A stretch of DNA of 64,000 nucleotides from Siphonodentalium dalli (GCA_032622095.1 CP136069.1:170742394-170806393); one strand, 5' to 3'; numbered from the stretch's first letter, positions 23,693 to 36,444 are shown. Translations and numbers: made by a program. The notes: generated by a model from the sequence alone, not told the origin.

Positions 23693-24476
23693 TGACATTT
23701 TTAGCTCTCAGCAGTGACGTGCATGGCTATATTTTACAAGAAAATATATATTTTTACAATATATAATTTCACATATATATCTTTTTTTACTTATATGTTG
23801 AAGGTATTCTGTTAGGGGTGTAATTACATGTACATGTTTAACGCATGGCCTACATTTAATGACACATTCAGACGGTGACTCGTGGTTTCCAATACCAAGG
23901 TACGTGTAACTACCACAAGTTCCACTGGGTCCGGTAACTTATTCAAGGTTTATTACTTATTATTACCACTTTATAGGGCGTTCTCTAGGCCATTGATAAT
24001 GTTTTTCGGGGCGTTCCAAATAGCGTATTGTTACCAAAACAGCGGGCCGCGGGCCGATAATGAGAAGCCTAGTTCAATATCGGCCCGCCGCCCGGAAACT
24101 ATAGATCTCGTTTATTATCGCGAGAGTTACGTCCCTTCAACTTCCGATGTGGCGTGTTTATTTCAAGAAAATAATGGGAAGATGTATCCGATTTCCTCGA
24201 CACTATAGTGGTTTTATGATTGGAATTCACGCTATATGATTGAATTATTGTATCAAGCGTAAGTATGCATTGATAATTTTAGCTGTCAACCTCTCATTGG
24301 TTGTTACTCGTCTCCAATGCTGGGTTTTCCCATGTCCTATTTTCGAGACTCCGTCAGTCCGTGTCAGCTGACAAGTCAAATGGTATCAAATTTAAATGTT
24401 CTTGAACATATTTCTCTCTTAATCAACTTCATTATTCCACTAAATCCTCAAATGGGTCAAATGTCAAAAACTGTGG
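23693..24476. other. No gene; G+C-rich hairpin at 24040-24097
   Basis: GGGCCGCGGGCCGATA pairs with TATCGGCCCGCCGCCC. A 108-codon frame (23882-24208) runs through the hairpin and is not credible as a gene. Confidence 0.45.
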
Positions 24477-24679
24477 CAATAATAGTAATAACATGATTTC
24501 ATCGGGCATTATGGTTTATTAACGGCCCTCTGGAATGATTAACAGCCCTCGGGCCTATTAGCGTCCCTCGACTTCGTCTCGGGCCGCTAATAGGCCCTTG
24601 GGCTGTTAATCATTCCAGCCGGGCCGTTAATAAACCATAACGCCCTCAAAAATCATGTTATTGTTATATTATTGGCTTC
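24477..24679. mobile_element. Palindromic MITE (arms about 85-95 bp)
   Basis: The left arm CAATAATAGTAATAACATGA ... TTTATTAACGGCCC and right arm GGGCCGTTAATAAACC ... TCATGTTATTGTTATATTAT are mirror images with scattered mismatches. The loop is only a few bases, around 24571. No duplication or coding sequence found. Confidence 0.7.
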
Positions 24680-26217
24680 AAAACACTTGCAAGATACCAA
24701 TCCATTTAACAGAACTACAACTACTTCGTTCGCACATAACATGTATACGCCAATAGTATATGATCGCAATGAATTAGCGTGATAAACCGAACTCCAAACC
24801 CTAAATCAGAATGATTTTGTTTCAAAGTCATCCAAGTCATTCAAAGTGCATGCGTCCAGAAACACCTTCTCTATGAGTATAACATGTTTTCATCTGTAGT
24901 GTAATATCATTGTTTCAATTATCTTAAGTTTTAGTGACTTTTTGGTTCCCGTATCTTCAGGTCACCGATCACATTTTTCTCCACCCATCATTTGTCCACC
25001 CATTTAGATATTGTTCAAGTTCACCACATTTAAGCACCTACTGGGCATTATGACGATCACAAAAGCTATCCCATCGTATACATGGCTGGCAGTGATCACA
25101 GTTGTCTGTGTGCATGCGACAGTACAATTGGGATACACGCATAGCCAGTTTGTTTCCATGCTCTTGGAAATATCAGTGGCGCACCTGTAATTCATAAGAC
25201 TCGATTCGTATTGATGGACAATCATAATAATTATTAGCAGATATTTTCTACCAATCAGCGACTGAGTCGGTCGCTTGCTGCATTGATAATTATTTATCAG
25301 CGGATACTTGCTACGTTAAATTGGCTGTATAAATATATATTATGGCGATAAACTTATAAGTTAGTTATCAGGTTCTCCAGCCTGGAGAATGTAGCATCCA
25401 CTAACATCACCGAAAATTAAAAAAAATTCGACCATATACCACTCCATAGAAAACATCGTCTGAACTACGCTTGTAAATATTTACATCTCAATTCGGGACG
25501 CAACGATCGGTGATAAACTAACGCAGACGATTTTGCCATCTAGCGTCATTGCATTGAATTAATACATTAGAAATGACGGTGTGTGTTGTCAATTGGGATT
25601 AATATTCGTAAAAATATACTAATTGAGTAAAAGTGCTCTCCATTTCTACTTGCTCACCCTGTCGGAATGTTTCACATCACTTTAAACAAATGTACACAAC
25701 TGGTTTGTTGTCATCATAATGTATTGAAATATATATTTGTGCAATAATGTTGGGAATTCATCAACTGAAGACGAAAAGAAGGTATCACCTCCAGTGTATT
25801 ATCGTATGTAGGCATTCATCGCTGTAAAACTAACAAGAAAACCGTAGTCAGAAATGGTAACCACCTCAGAATTATGTTAAAACCACTAATCCTTCAAATT
25901 ATTAAAAAAAATTATGGCTTGTTAATGCAAGTTTCTCATTCACCACACCAGAAAGCCTCTCAATGCGGACCAAAAATCTACTAATCGGATTAAATACACG
26001 CCCGATACTTCGCAATACGACCTTTATTCTATATTCCAACTGCGATATACGTTATCAGCAAAGTTAGCTGTTATAATATGCATTGTATTCTCGCAATAAA
26101 ATCTTCAAGAGTGACCCAGCCATTATTCATACCTAAATATCGAAGTCAATTAACGCGGGCATAAAATTTACATACTGCAACATTGAGAAATCCGCGAAGA
26201 TGCATCCGCGAAAACCC
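24680..26217. other. No gene recognised
   Basis: Single-copy-looking A+T-rich DNA with no strong arms, arrays or credible reading frames. Confidence 0.35.
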
Positions 26218-26400
26218 GAAATGTGTTGTCGTGCGAGCTATCACCATCGCTATAGCTCCATTGACACGACTAGATCACCCTTACTGCAATTTCCTAAAAT
26301 AACTCACATCGCGTGAACAGAAATGTGTTGTCCTGCGAAATATCCCCATCGCCACATTACCACGGCCAGATCAGCGTAGCAATAAACACCCGAAGTTTAG
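26218..26400 (+). repeat. Two-copy tandem repeat, period about 104 bp
   Basis: GAAATGTGTTGTCGTGCGA ... CACCATCGC and GAAATGTGTTGTCCTGCGA ... CCCATCGCC are followed by similar CTAGATCA/CCAGATCA words. Confidence 0.5.
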
Positions 26401-27099
26401 GGCGTAATTAAGCTGTTTCCACAGGCGGCTTGTCTCCTAGCAGCCGTAAGCTCATTCCACTAATTAATGTGTGGACAGCTTTGTAGTGAATTACAGTTGT
26501 AGTAAAATCACACTAGATACCACATTGAATATTTAACAGACGTACCCAAGGCGGAACTGGACATAGCTACTACATAAAACCTGGTATCATTATACGAACG
26601 AACTCATTGTAACAGAACGATGTCTACCAAAACTAAATTCTCTATCATTCGAGATGTAAGCTGGTAGTTTGAAAATAGGTGCAATTTAGTTTGCATTTCT
26701 ATTTCCCAGCTTAAATTGAGAGTACAACAGCATCAGCCAAGTACAGTTGAACTGTGGCGTCGGAATTATGCTGAAGCCACATTATCATGACCAACATTTA
26801 GAATATTAAAATGTAGAGGTCTTGGATTAAATAAGAATGACAAGAACAGCACCGTTCACCAGGGTACACATTAGTTTATTATAAGAATGCTTGACATAAC
26901 GTACCCTGTTATCTAGTTCGAACTATCCTGCCTGCCAAAATAGATGACTATTGTGACAGGTTTTGTGCCAATTCTGACATAGGATGGTTGGAACTGATTT
27001 GTCTAAAATTTATTATAATGAGGAGACTTATGATTGTTCAGTTAAGTCTCACACCCTTTTTGTATATATGCTCGGTCCAGAGTTTAGACCGGCAGTTCA
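26401..27099. other. No gene recognised
   Basis: Region leading into the LINE. The LINE's exact 5' end cannot be set from this window. Confidence 0.35.
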
Positions 27100-27558
27100 T
27101 GTTCAGTTCTATTCCTGCTACCCCACTTAGTTAGTCTAGTATACTAAGGTGCTGTTCCACTGGCTCGGTGTAACTCTGAAAGAAAACACTAACAGATTAT
27201 CTCTCGACGAAATGAATAAAAGTTAAATTCAAAACGACTCGACTTCTTTGCGACAAGACCACGACCACCATCGTCACACACACACCGTTAAAAGAAGAAG
27301 TCCTCCCGGTTCTGTCACACTCATATCTAATACCTGGAACAGAACCCGCGTACAATGTTATTGGAAAGTAATCGTGATGCTATGGGCGGGGCAGACTTCG
27401 TTAACAGTTGCAAACAGTAGAGCTTATATATCTTGAATCATACACAACACACTTTTAGAAATAACCCTGACCGAGCTGTGGATTACTTTTCATCTGTCTT
27501 CCAAATTAATTTCAGTTCCGTCACGGTACGATGCTTTTCGGTCATGAACATCCCATGA

Positions 27559-28751
27559 ATGGGTATCTCTGCCGAGCAGCATCGTATAGTGACGGGATTT
27601 TTTGATTCAAAGAAGAAAGCCCCGTCGCAGAAAATAAAACATGTTACATGCAGCTTTCTCATATTGAAATCATTCCGTGGATCAAGTATTAGGCTACCGT
27701 TGATCCTGGTTTTAATTACAGCGCTTCTTATAATTTCAGGTTCAGTCCATGTCAATCCGGGCCGTGTACTAGACCAGACATTAATAACTGAAAACCATCC
27801 CGACACTTTGACCATTTTCCAACAAAATATAAGAAGCATTCGGAATAAAATCCACAAAATAAATCACATAATATCTGATTATGATATATTATGCTTTACC
27901 GAAACTCATCTGGACCCCTCATACCCATCTGAAAATATTCTTATTGAAGGATTCACCCCTCCTGTCCGAGCCGATCGGGATTGTCATGGTGGTGGTATTT
28001 GTGTATACTTCGACGATAAATTATTATACAAGCTCATCGAAAGTCTCGAATTTGACACGTCTGTAATGTGGTTTGAAATACGCAGTAAACTTACAAAATT
28101 TATCTTATGTCTATCATACCGATTAGAGGACTTCTGTGCCCCAAACTATTGGACCCTCTTCGAGGAATCCATTTTTGAAGCGTTAGATATTTCCCATAAA
28201 GTAATGCTACTTGGGGATTTTAATTCAAATTATCTAGATCCCTCGTCCAAACTTAAAAATATCACGGGTATTTTTCACTCAGAAATGTGATTACATCCCC
28301 GACCAGAATCACTGCTACATTCGCGACGCTTCTGGACCCCATCATTATAAGCCCTGACATTCAAGTGAGGGATGCCGACATCCTTGACTTAGAAATTTCG
28401 GACCACTTAGGTGTTTATGCGACCATCTCATTTGATCAACTGTCATCCCCTTCCTTCCAAAGGAAAATATGGAACTATAATCGCGGCGACTTCCAAAAGG
28501 CGGCAATTTTAATAAATGATATAAATTGGGACGATTTCCTCCAGCCTGATAACGACATTGATAGGGTAGTGCAAATTTTATATGATAAATTCTTTGAAAT
28601 AATGCGAATCACTATACCAGAAACTACAGTTACGATAAGATCGAAAGACAAAATGTGGTTCAATAGCGACATCCGACGTGAGATTCGACGTCGAGATAGA
28701 TTGCGATCGGTCGCCATCAAGTCTGGCACTGAAAATAATTGGACAAAATAA
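27559..28751 (+). pseudogene. LINE 1 apurinic-like endonuclease (broken)
   Basis: The first frame (243 codons) has a hydrophobic segment (about residues 44-59), then the endonuclease: FQQNIRS with Asn90, CFTETHL with Glu116, and LLGDFNSNYLD (about 217-227). A frameshift near 28280 puts the rest in the next frame, which contains EISDHLGVY, the catalytic Asp-His motif (residues 38-40 of a 154-codon frame). These are the signature residues of the APE-type endonuclease that nicks target DNA for target-primed reverse transcription. The start at 27559 is the first Met in frame; the true start could lie upstream. Confidence 0.85.
27736..27765 (+). other. Decayed 2A-like ribosome-skipping motif in LINE 1
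   Basis: Residues 60-69 read SGSVHVNPGR after a hydrophobic run. Functional 2A motifs end D-V/I-E-x-N-P-G then P. Here V, N, P and G are kept but D is S, E is H and the last P is R, so skipping is not expected. APE-type LINEs of marine invertebrates are known to carry N-terminal 2A-like sequences just before the endonuclease, as placed here. Confidence 0.55.
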
Positions 28752-30130
28752 AAAAGATCGAGGAACAAAGTCAACAACATGAAACAGTATGCGAAAGCCA
28801 AATTTGAAAACAATATCGAAGATAGGATAAATGACAGTTCTTCGCCCCGTGAATTCTGGCATCTCGTCAACTTTCTTTTGAACAAAAAGAAGATAACAAA
28901 AATACCACATATTTATTCTACGGATGGAGATATTAAAGTCAATGGTGTATCTTTTGTCTCAAACGATTTGGGAAAAGCCGAGTGCCTGAATAAAAAATTC
29001 CTCTCAAATTCCACGATTGACCAGAAAGATCACAAACTACCTGATTCCAGTTCACGATGCAATAAAGAATTATCAGTCGATGATGTCATATCTGCGATCA
29101 GATCACTTAAAACGAACTCAGCCTATGGCTATGACGGAGTTAGTCCAAAAATGCTCCACGGCACGGCTAACGCTATAGCCCACCCTCTTTTCTTAATTTT
29201 TAAAAAATCTCTACAAACGGGAAAGTTCCCATCACAGTGGAAGAAAGCCAATGTGATTCCTATCTTTAAAAATGGAGATTCCGCAGATAGCGCTAATTAC
29301 CGACCAATTTCCCATCTACCATGCCTGGGTAAAATTCTTGAAAAGTTAGTTCTAAAGAGAATCTCGTCCTTTTTCGATGAGAATAAACTCCTATTTCAAA
29401 ATCAGTCGGGTTTCGTTCCGAAACACAGCACTACATTCCAAATGATTGATCTTTATCACCAGCTGTGTCAGACACTCGAAAAGGCTTATACATTTGTTCA
29501 GTATTTTGTGATATCTCTAAAGCATTCGAGAGAGTCTGGCACAGAGGGTTGATTGCCAAAACTACCGCGTATGGGATAACAGGGTCGCTTTCTAAATGGC
29601 TGGAGGACTATCTCACTAACAGGAAGCAAAGGGTCCGAATCAATAACACTTATTCTGATTTTGAAACCATCACAGCGGGTGTTCAATCCTTGGGCCTTTC
29701 CTATTTTTAATATACATTAATGACATACCAGATAACCTCATATCAACAGTTAGAATGTATGCTGATGACACATGTCTCACAGCTTCTCACTTCAATCTTA
29801 ACATCCTACAATCAGAACTAAACGAGGACCTCAAAAGGGTCAGTCTATGGGCAGACACCTGGTTAGTTTCGTTCAATCCCAAGAAAACCAAGGCAATATC
29901 CTTCTCATTCGTGCCTCAAGATAATTCCCCAGATTTAATATTCCAGGACGAAACTATTTCATTTAACGAATCGCATAAGCACCTTGGCCTTGAATTTCAA
30001 TCAAATTTAAAATGGAACAAACAACTAGAATACACAGCAAACAAAGCTGCTTCTAGACTATCACAATTGAGAAAATTTAAAAACGATCTCGATAGAAAGA
30101 CACTCGATTGTTTTTACAATGCTATATCCT
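28752..30130 (+). pseudogene. LINE 1 reverse transcriptase (broken)
   Basis: In frame after a TAA at 28749, a 257-codon piece carries VIPIFKNGD, NYRPISHLPCLGKILEK and QSGFVPKHST, the early RT blocks. After a one-base shift near 29480, FCDISKAFERVWHRGL supplies the first catalytic Asp. A small deletion near 29690 removes part of the GVxQGS block. The next frame then begins MYADDTCL, the YADD active site at 29758-29769, followed by the thumb with HKHLGLEF-like sequence. All catalytic blocks survive but are spread over three frames. Confidence 0.85.
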
Positions 30131-30915
30131 TCCTATTTCGGATTATGCTGACGTCGTATGGGATTCAGCACCCGATTACTTATTGGAAAAACTCGACCGA
30201 ATACATAAAGACGCCGCTAGAATCGTAACCGGCCTAAATCGTTCAGTATCACTTAACAAGTTATGGCTTGAGGTAGGTTGGCGGACACTACACAGGCGTA
30301 GGCAACATCGCCATTTGCAAGCAATTTACAGAATTATCATTGAAGACGCCCCTTTGTATCTGACATGTCTCCTACCGGCACGCTCCAGAGAGCGATCGGA
30401 TTATAATCTTAGATTTCCAAATAAATTGTATTCCTATTTCGCTAACACTGAGCATTTTAAACATACCTGTGTATGTAATCAATGCAACCTCCATTTCCGA
30501 TTTCAAAGCCAATTTAGGGATTATAGACCCAATAATAAAACCACCCTCTTATTTTTATACAGGAAAAAGGAAAATTAATATAATAAACTGTAAAATTCGG
30601 AATCAGTGTAGTGATCTCCGTTCGGATATGTTTGATAATCACATATCAGATTCGCCTATATGCCCCTGTAACTTAGACATTGAAGACGCCAATCACTATT
30701 TTCATGTTTGCCCTTTATTTGTAGATCAGAGAATTGACTTTTACCGAAATTTAAGTATTAATGGCTTTCAATCATTAGAAGCAAATCATTTCTTATATGG
30801 GGTAAAAGGTATTTCAAATAAAAAAGAACACTACTATTTTCCGCATTACTCAGGTTGCATTACTCAATCTTGTATAGCTAAAACAGAGCGTTTTGAACAA
30901 ACCCATGTATGGTAA
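30108..30915 (+). pseudogene. LINE 1 C-terminal domain (broken)
   Basis: A frame starting about 30108 contains DAARIVTGL and RRRQHRHLQAIYRII, typical of the post-RT region of this LINE group. After a shift near 30470, the last frame has YFYTGKRKINIINCKIRNQC, then CPCNLDIEDANHYFHVCPLF, the cysteine/histidine motif near the C-terminus, ending at a stop after THVW. Confidence 0.8.
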
Positions 30916-31150
30916 ATTTCGCTATTCATCTTTCAACTCACTGAGTTCTAGCGTTTTCTTCATAACCGAGTTTGGAATACAGATGGAAACCCGACTTCCG
31001 CAGCACATACACTCTGCAATCTTCTTTATAAACAGTTTGCTATATCTGCTATGTATTTTTATGTATGTTCCATGATCGTATTAGGAGAGGGGCAAGTTTG
31101 TAAGTTTTGTAACTTGTGCCCTGATGTATATTTTTTCTAAATACATTAAA

Positions 31151-32181
31151 ATATGTTTAAAGTAAAGTAGAGCTGATAACCAAAAGTGACATTGAGTGGG
31201 TAAAACACATCCACGTAACAGCAGAGCCAATCCCGATATGTATTACCAAATACCTCAATTAATGTTCACACACAGAGTATATAAGTAACAGCAATACCCC
31301 AATACATCATGCTTTACTCACTCCATCCTGAGGTTCTCATACCTGTCCGAGCAGCATCTAATATTTGGGTCACTCGGTCCGCTACTTATTTTGTATACAT
31401 TGTTTGTGTACTTATCTTATACTTCGTACATTAAAGATTGGTATCCGTATCTATGTCTCATACATACATCACATGGCAACGACGTGATACGGCATGGCGA
31501 CTAAAACGAAGCTAAACCTAACTAACCCAAAATAAATCATGTAGGTTAACCCTTCTTATACTAAAACTCATTGAGGAGTAGGTATCGCTCAGGAACTGTT
31601 AAGATAAATATAGATTACCATGGATAGAGTAGATGTTTTAGTCCGATACAGTGAAAATAATAGGACTAATTGATGCCAAGTTTGTCGGTTGATCATATTT
31701 TGTTTACAGACGAAGCGAATCTCTCCATAGCTCACGCGCATGCACTGTTGCAATCCAGGATACGGCTTGTTGTCATGTAGGATACAAGATCGGAAGCCGC
31801 CTATACGTTTCGCGTGACTATGAGGATAATAGCTAAAGATAAATACGTATTATATAAACAGTCCCCACCCCAAGATTGGGAATCTTACAGCGCTTCTATT
31901 TTATTTGTCGTCTGATTTTAATCCCCGATCATCCCTCAAAATGGACAATTGGTTGTTCCGATATATACGTTTATAACTGGATGGAAGAATCCATCAAGTA
32001 CAGAATGGGTTATAACTGAATGTGGGGAATTCGTTCAGGAATGAATGGACTGCATGGCCCCATGTTAATAGTATGGCTACTTCTACCAGAGTTTAAGGTA
32101 TTCGGGTCACATCACAATCGTCCGACGGGAACTGGCTGCGCATATATGATAAGAACCAGTCAAATTAGGCCGACATGATCG
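31151..32181. other. No gene recognised
   Basis: Sequence 3' of LINE 1. No arrays or arms noticed. Confidence 0.35.
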
Positions 32182-32309
32182 ATGGCCGCCCCCTGTGGTC
32201 GGCTAGATTCGACGCTCGTAGACAGTGACATCGACACGTTCAAGCTACAAGCTGACAGGTCAATATTCCCTGAGAGATTCATCGATGAATATCTGTTTCA
32301 GTTCGACAG
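32182..32309 (+). CDS. Weak candidate exon, unknown product
   Basis: ATGGCCGCCCC at 32182 opens a frame with polar/charged, exon-like composition (about 42 residues, including RFIDEYLFQFDR) that runs to CAG|GTACGT at 32309/32310, a good splice donor. I recognise no domain and cannot find the next exon. It may equally be chance; the raw frame reads on past the donor to 32409. Confidence 0.2.
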
Positions 32310-34011
32310 GTACGTATCAATTGTATGCCCATCTACATTATGGTGGTGCTTTGATGGCCGTAGAGGTCGCGGCAATGCATATTTCCACAAACTGTTGTCA
32401 AACAGTTAGCAGTTTCATACCTGATACATCACCATTTGGAAAGTTCGCACAAAAGTATGTTCAAATTGGTCTGATAGATTTATTGCCAGTGAGTAATCAG
32501 CGTGTAATTTGTAGATTTTGGATCAAAAGTTCTTCTGACTGCAAACATTTCCAATCTTTCGCGGTGTCCCGTTGGAAATTGGAACGTTTGAGGTTCCAGT
32601 TGGAAAACTCCGACAACTAAGGAAGAGGTGCAAATTTAGGAATGTGGGTGCGATTCAAGGGGAGTGCAGAAAATCTAAGGTAGACAACCCCGAAAAAAGA
32701 GTCCTCGCCACATCCTTGAGGGTCTCATCTATAGAGAAATCCGTGGACTAGTTTCCATAGTTTGGTTTGATGAGGTGTATTGTCGTTTCAGTTCTCAGGC
32801 CATACCACAACGTCGTTTTATTGGCGGAGGAAAGGTCGCGTAGAGGGGTACATACACTGAACAATATGTTCACTCAACGACGTAGAAACCAACTGACAAG
32901 TTCGCAGTGCCTATCGTACATGTACATTTATTTCGTCAGTATTCAACGAACTAAATTTAGTATGATGCATGGGTCCAGTCGAGCATAAAACGTGAATCGC
33001 CCCCTCTTGTGTATGAATCGGAGATAACTATTGCTGCACGTACACCTGACGTACCCAGTACACCTGACGTACCCAACTATGTGGTAAGTTGTACTGTTGA
33101 GTCTTTGTTAGACCAAAATAACTCTTTGGTACACAACACGCAACTGTTAGAGTGGAACAGAAGGAACGTGCCCATTCAGCCAATTGATTTATCTCACTCG
33201 CTCTCAGTGATTGATCGGTTAACTATATCTCATGGGAATGTCACGATTTGAAAACTGGATAAATACAGCTTACACGTTGAGCACTTAGTTCAGGACTCAA
33301 TGCATTCGTGATTTCATTTATACACCATTTCAATCACTATTTACGAATACTCCGCCGATTAGCAATTATCCGGGCATGGGAGCAAACAAATTATACGTGC
33401 AACAAGAGTAGGCTGGCACTACTGCTTATATCTCTTACCAAATTTGCGCCATGCTAAGATATAGTTTTCGGTCAGGTATGTCCAAATACATGTGCGCTGT
33501 TCTACAATTGTATTTCTCCCGGTAATGTATATGTTGTGTGTTTGTTTGCTTTGTACTGTTTGATTTTGTTCTTGCTTTTGTGTTACTTTCTTGTAGGACA
33601 CTGTATGAATTACATATACGTCCCTTGTCAAGTCCCACACAATGTGTCTTACATTATCACATATATCACCGAATGACATTCTCAATTTCAGTGAAGCCAA
33701 TAAATCGCCTTGTTTGCACCTGCATGCATAGACGTGACTGAAAACACTTTTGAATGTAACCTTCATTCACCCGATTTATCTCCAGATTTTGCAAACGACG
33801 TAATTTGTGATGAGTCAGTCGTATCGTGGCGAACTTTGCTCACACTCCGCATATAGCAAAGACTTAGTCGTGTGAATTGTTCACGCCTCAATATAACTGT
33901 AGTTTGCGACCATAGCTGCCGGAACTACGACTGTGATGGTGATCGTGGTACAGCTATGGCTTACCACAGCAATCCAACTACAAGTTATGTATTGTTGGTT
34001 CTTAATATCCT
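32310..34011. other. No gene supported
   Basis: An 18-bp direct repeat (ACACCTGACGTACCCA, twice) lies near 33042-33077 inside an 80-codon frame. Overlapping frames at 33419-33766 on both strands have no features. Confidence 0.35.
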
Positions 34012-34155
34012 GGTTAACCCTTCCTATGCTAAATGGTTTTATCCCGCCCTGTTATAACAGTACATATTGTAATTGTATATTATTCATTTGGAGGACTGTT
34101 CATGATAAATTAGAGGACGACAGTCAGTTGAAAGATAATAATGTACAGTTGGTTC

Positions 34156-34159
34156 TTAA
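34156..34159. other. Empty TTAA target site (paralogue of the copy 5 insertion)
   Basis: Unit A reads GGTTCTTAAGACCCCAGCAT through a single TTAA. Unit B has the same flanks separated by family A copy 5, with TTAA on both sides. Confidence 0.85.
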
Positions 34160-35235
34160 GACCCCAGCATTTGGTTCTGGAGATTTATGGAGCGGTAATT
34201 GTCGGTCTGACAAACATTGAAAAATAGCCGCCGAGAACTTGTCCGTGGTTCACTGTTCTGCTGTTTGTCCATTTCCGAACATTCTCACATCTGACATCCA
34301 TACATCTGGGTGTGTAATGTTTTATATTTGTGCGACATTAAGTGCTACAATTACCTCAAATGATACAACAATCTAGTATACTGACTCATGATACAAGCCT
34401 TATAACTAGTACGTATATACAGCTACGATGCCTTGGATCTAGCTTGGCAGGTGTCATATGCTATTCTGAATAATTCAAAATCAGCCAGCAACACGGGCGC
34501 CTTCAAAACGCCGTAATGTCAGCTAAAATCGCTATCATTTACATACGGATATGGTCGACACACTGAATTACATCCGCATGGATGTGTATAGTTATATCAT
34601 AGAATTGGTTTAGTTCCTTATCTCCCTTGGTTGACTGGCCCCTATCGGATGACGCTGCACTTAAAATGACAGAACATTAGATAAATCAACGGCCACACAT
34701 GCCGGTAACGGGGACGCACTCATATACTTTATTGATTCCCTAGATCCAAGGCGTGTAACTCTATGTTTATTACTTTTTTTGTGGCGAACTCGATACTCTT
34801 CAAATAGGAAGATAGGCAGTCAATTAGCTTATCTAAGCTATACGACGCGATATATCAACTCAGAAATCGATTGAATTGACGTTAAGAAAAAAATAAACAT
34901 CATAACTGGAGTCAGTGGAGTCCGATTGCGGTAGTTATGGATGGGTCTTTGACATGCATTTCGTCCGTCGAAATACCACAGCCGTCCATCAATGGTGAAC
35001 AAGTATGTAACAACTGTCAATATACCATGTTTTATTTCTGGCAATTATATCGAATAGAACTAAATTACCTTACTGGCTTATATTTACCGTGCAGCCCCTG
35101 GCTAACCCTTTATGCTAAATGGATTCTCCCACCCTGTTATACGGTATATATTTGAATTGTATGTTATTCATTTGGAGGGGTGTTCATGATGTATTAGCAG
35201 AGTCAGTTGCATAGATAATAATGTATGGTTGGTTC

Positions 35236-35772
35236 TTAAAGATACGGGCGGCGTTAGCGTGGGTATGTTGTTTAAATATTCATCTCCGTCAAAAACCGCC
35301 ATAAACAGAAAGATTAGTAAAATATAGACATACCTTGTTCTTATACCAATCAGAAATATGGCGAAAACAGTATGTTATTGTCAAATGTTTTTCCTTTGTT
35401 ATGTAAACAAAAGCAAAAAACGTTACAGAACCTGGCTTTTGTTTAGATCCGGATATGGTAAACATAAAGAGCGTTATTTGTTACTGTGTTCCTGGTATGG
35501 AAATAATAAAGAGCGTTTATATCATTTGTGTCAAATTGTGTGTGATTAACCAATAGAATTGCACTGCGTTATGTAAACAGAAGCAAAACTTATGTGACAC
35601 GAGAAGGTTCTTCTTTACGTACACCAGCGTACGTCTTGGCGGCAATATACTGTTTACGCGCTGATTATGTTTGACATATGAACAAAACTATATCTAGTTT
35701 AATATTCCTTACGTTAATGGCGATTTGAACAACTATGAATATTTCTTCAACTAACGCCGCCCGTGCCTTTAA
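35236..35772 (-). mobile_element. Family A copy 5, with proven TTAA duplication
   Basis: Body 35240-35768 (529 bp) starts AGATACGGGCGGCGTTAG and ends CTAACGCCGCCCGTGCCT. Imperfect terminal repeats extend about 50 bp to AATATTCAT. It is reverse-oriented relative to copies 1-4: TGTTATTGTCAAATGTTTTTCC here is the complement of copy 4 text near 11620-11640. Kolobok-like, non-autonomous. Confidence 0.85.
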
Positions 35773-36392
35773 GATGCCAGCCTTTGGTTCTGGAAAATCC
35801 AAGAACCCACCGTGCGGTAATTGTCGGTCTGTTTCCATTTCTTTAACAGTGTGAATTCAAGGAAAGCTTCCCGGCATTAGCGCCAGGTAATTTTGTGATT
35901 GGTTGGTTGGCCCCTGTCGGTTGACGCTGCACCTACAACGACAGAAAAATAAGGGGGACACAATGTCACACTCATGTACTTTATTGATTGGCTGTTGTCA
36001 TTCCCTAGATCCAAGGCGTGCAACTCTACTTTATTTAATTTTGTGCTGCGAACTTGGTACTCTTCTAATTGAAATATAAGCAGTCAATTAGCTTATCAAA
36101 GCAACAACGCGATATATCATCTCACAAATCGATTGAACTGACGTTCAGAAAAATAAGCATTGTAACTGGAGTCAGTGGAAGCGGACTAGCGGTAGCTATG
36201 GGTGGATGTACGACATAGCTTGGAGCAGCGAAAAACCACGGACGTCCATCAATGGTGAAAACATATGCAATAAGTTAACAAACAACTGTCTATATATATA
36301 CCATGTGTTATGTCTGGAAATTATACCGAATAAAATTAAATGACCTGCCCACCCCTGGTTAACCAATTCTATAATAAATGGACTATCCCATC

Positions 36393-36444
36393 ATGTTCAG
36401 ATAATAAGTCCAATGGTCGTTTGTTGAACTTATTATCTGAACAT
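36393..36444. repeat. Perfect 17-bp inverted repeat
   Basis: ATGTTCAGATAATAAGT (36393-36409) and ACTTATTATCTGAACAT (36428-36444), 18-nt loop, directly after the partial third segmental unit. Confidence 0.85.

Larger units (their letters stand above)
27100..31150 (+). mobile_element. LINE 1: near-full-length, dead non-LTR retrotransposon
   Basis: Endonuclease, reverse transcriptase and a cysteine-rich C-terminus occur in the right order on one strand over about 3.4 kb. Breaks include a frameshift near 28275-28290, a TAA at 28749, frameshifts near 29480, 29690, 30120 and 30470. No separate gag-like ORF1 is visible upstream. Domain order and the C-terminal C-x-C ... H-x3-C type motif fit the CR1/L2/Jockey group; clade assignment needs a tree. 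The 3' end is likely near 31140, without a long poly-A. Confidence 0.85.
34012..36360 (+). repeat. Tandem segmental duplication, two units plus start of a third
   Basis: Unit A (34012-35098) and unit B (35099-36350) share GCTAAATGG, TATTCATTTGGAGG, GGTAATTGTCGGTCTG, ATCCAAGGCGTG, CAGTCAATTAGCTTATC, AACTGGAGTCAGTGGA and GTCCATCAATGGTGAA in order. CTGGTTAACC at about 36355 begins a partial third unit. Unit A has about 350 bp extra (34225-34600); unit B has a family A insertion. No gene content recognised. Confidence 0.85.

Noticed and set aside
27100-27558. Separate ORF1 for LINE 1
   Set aside because: Only a 62-codon frame without zinc knuckles or coiled coil is present.
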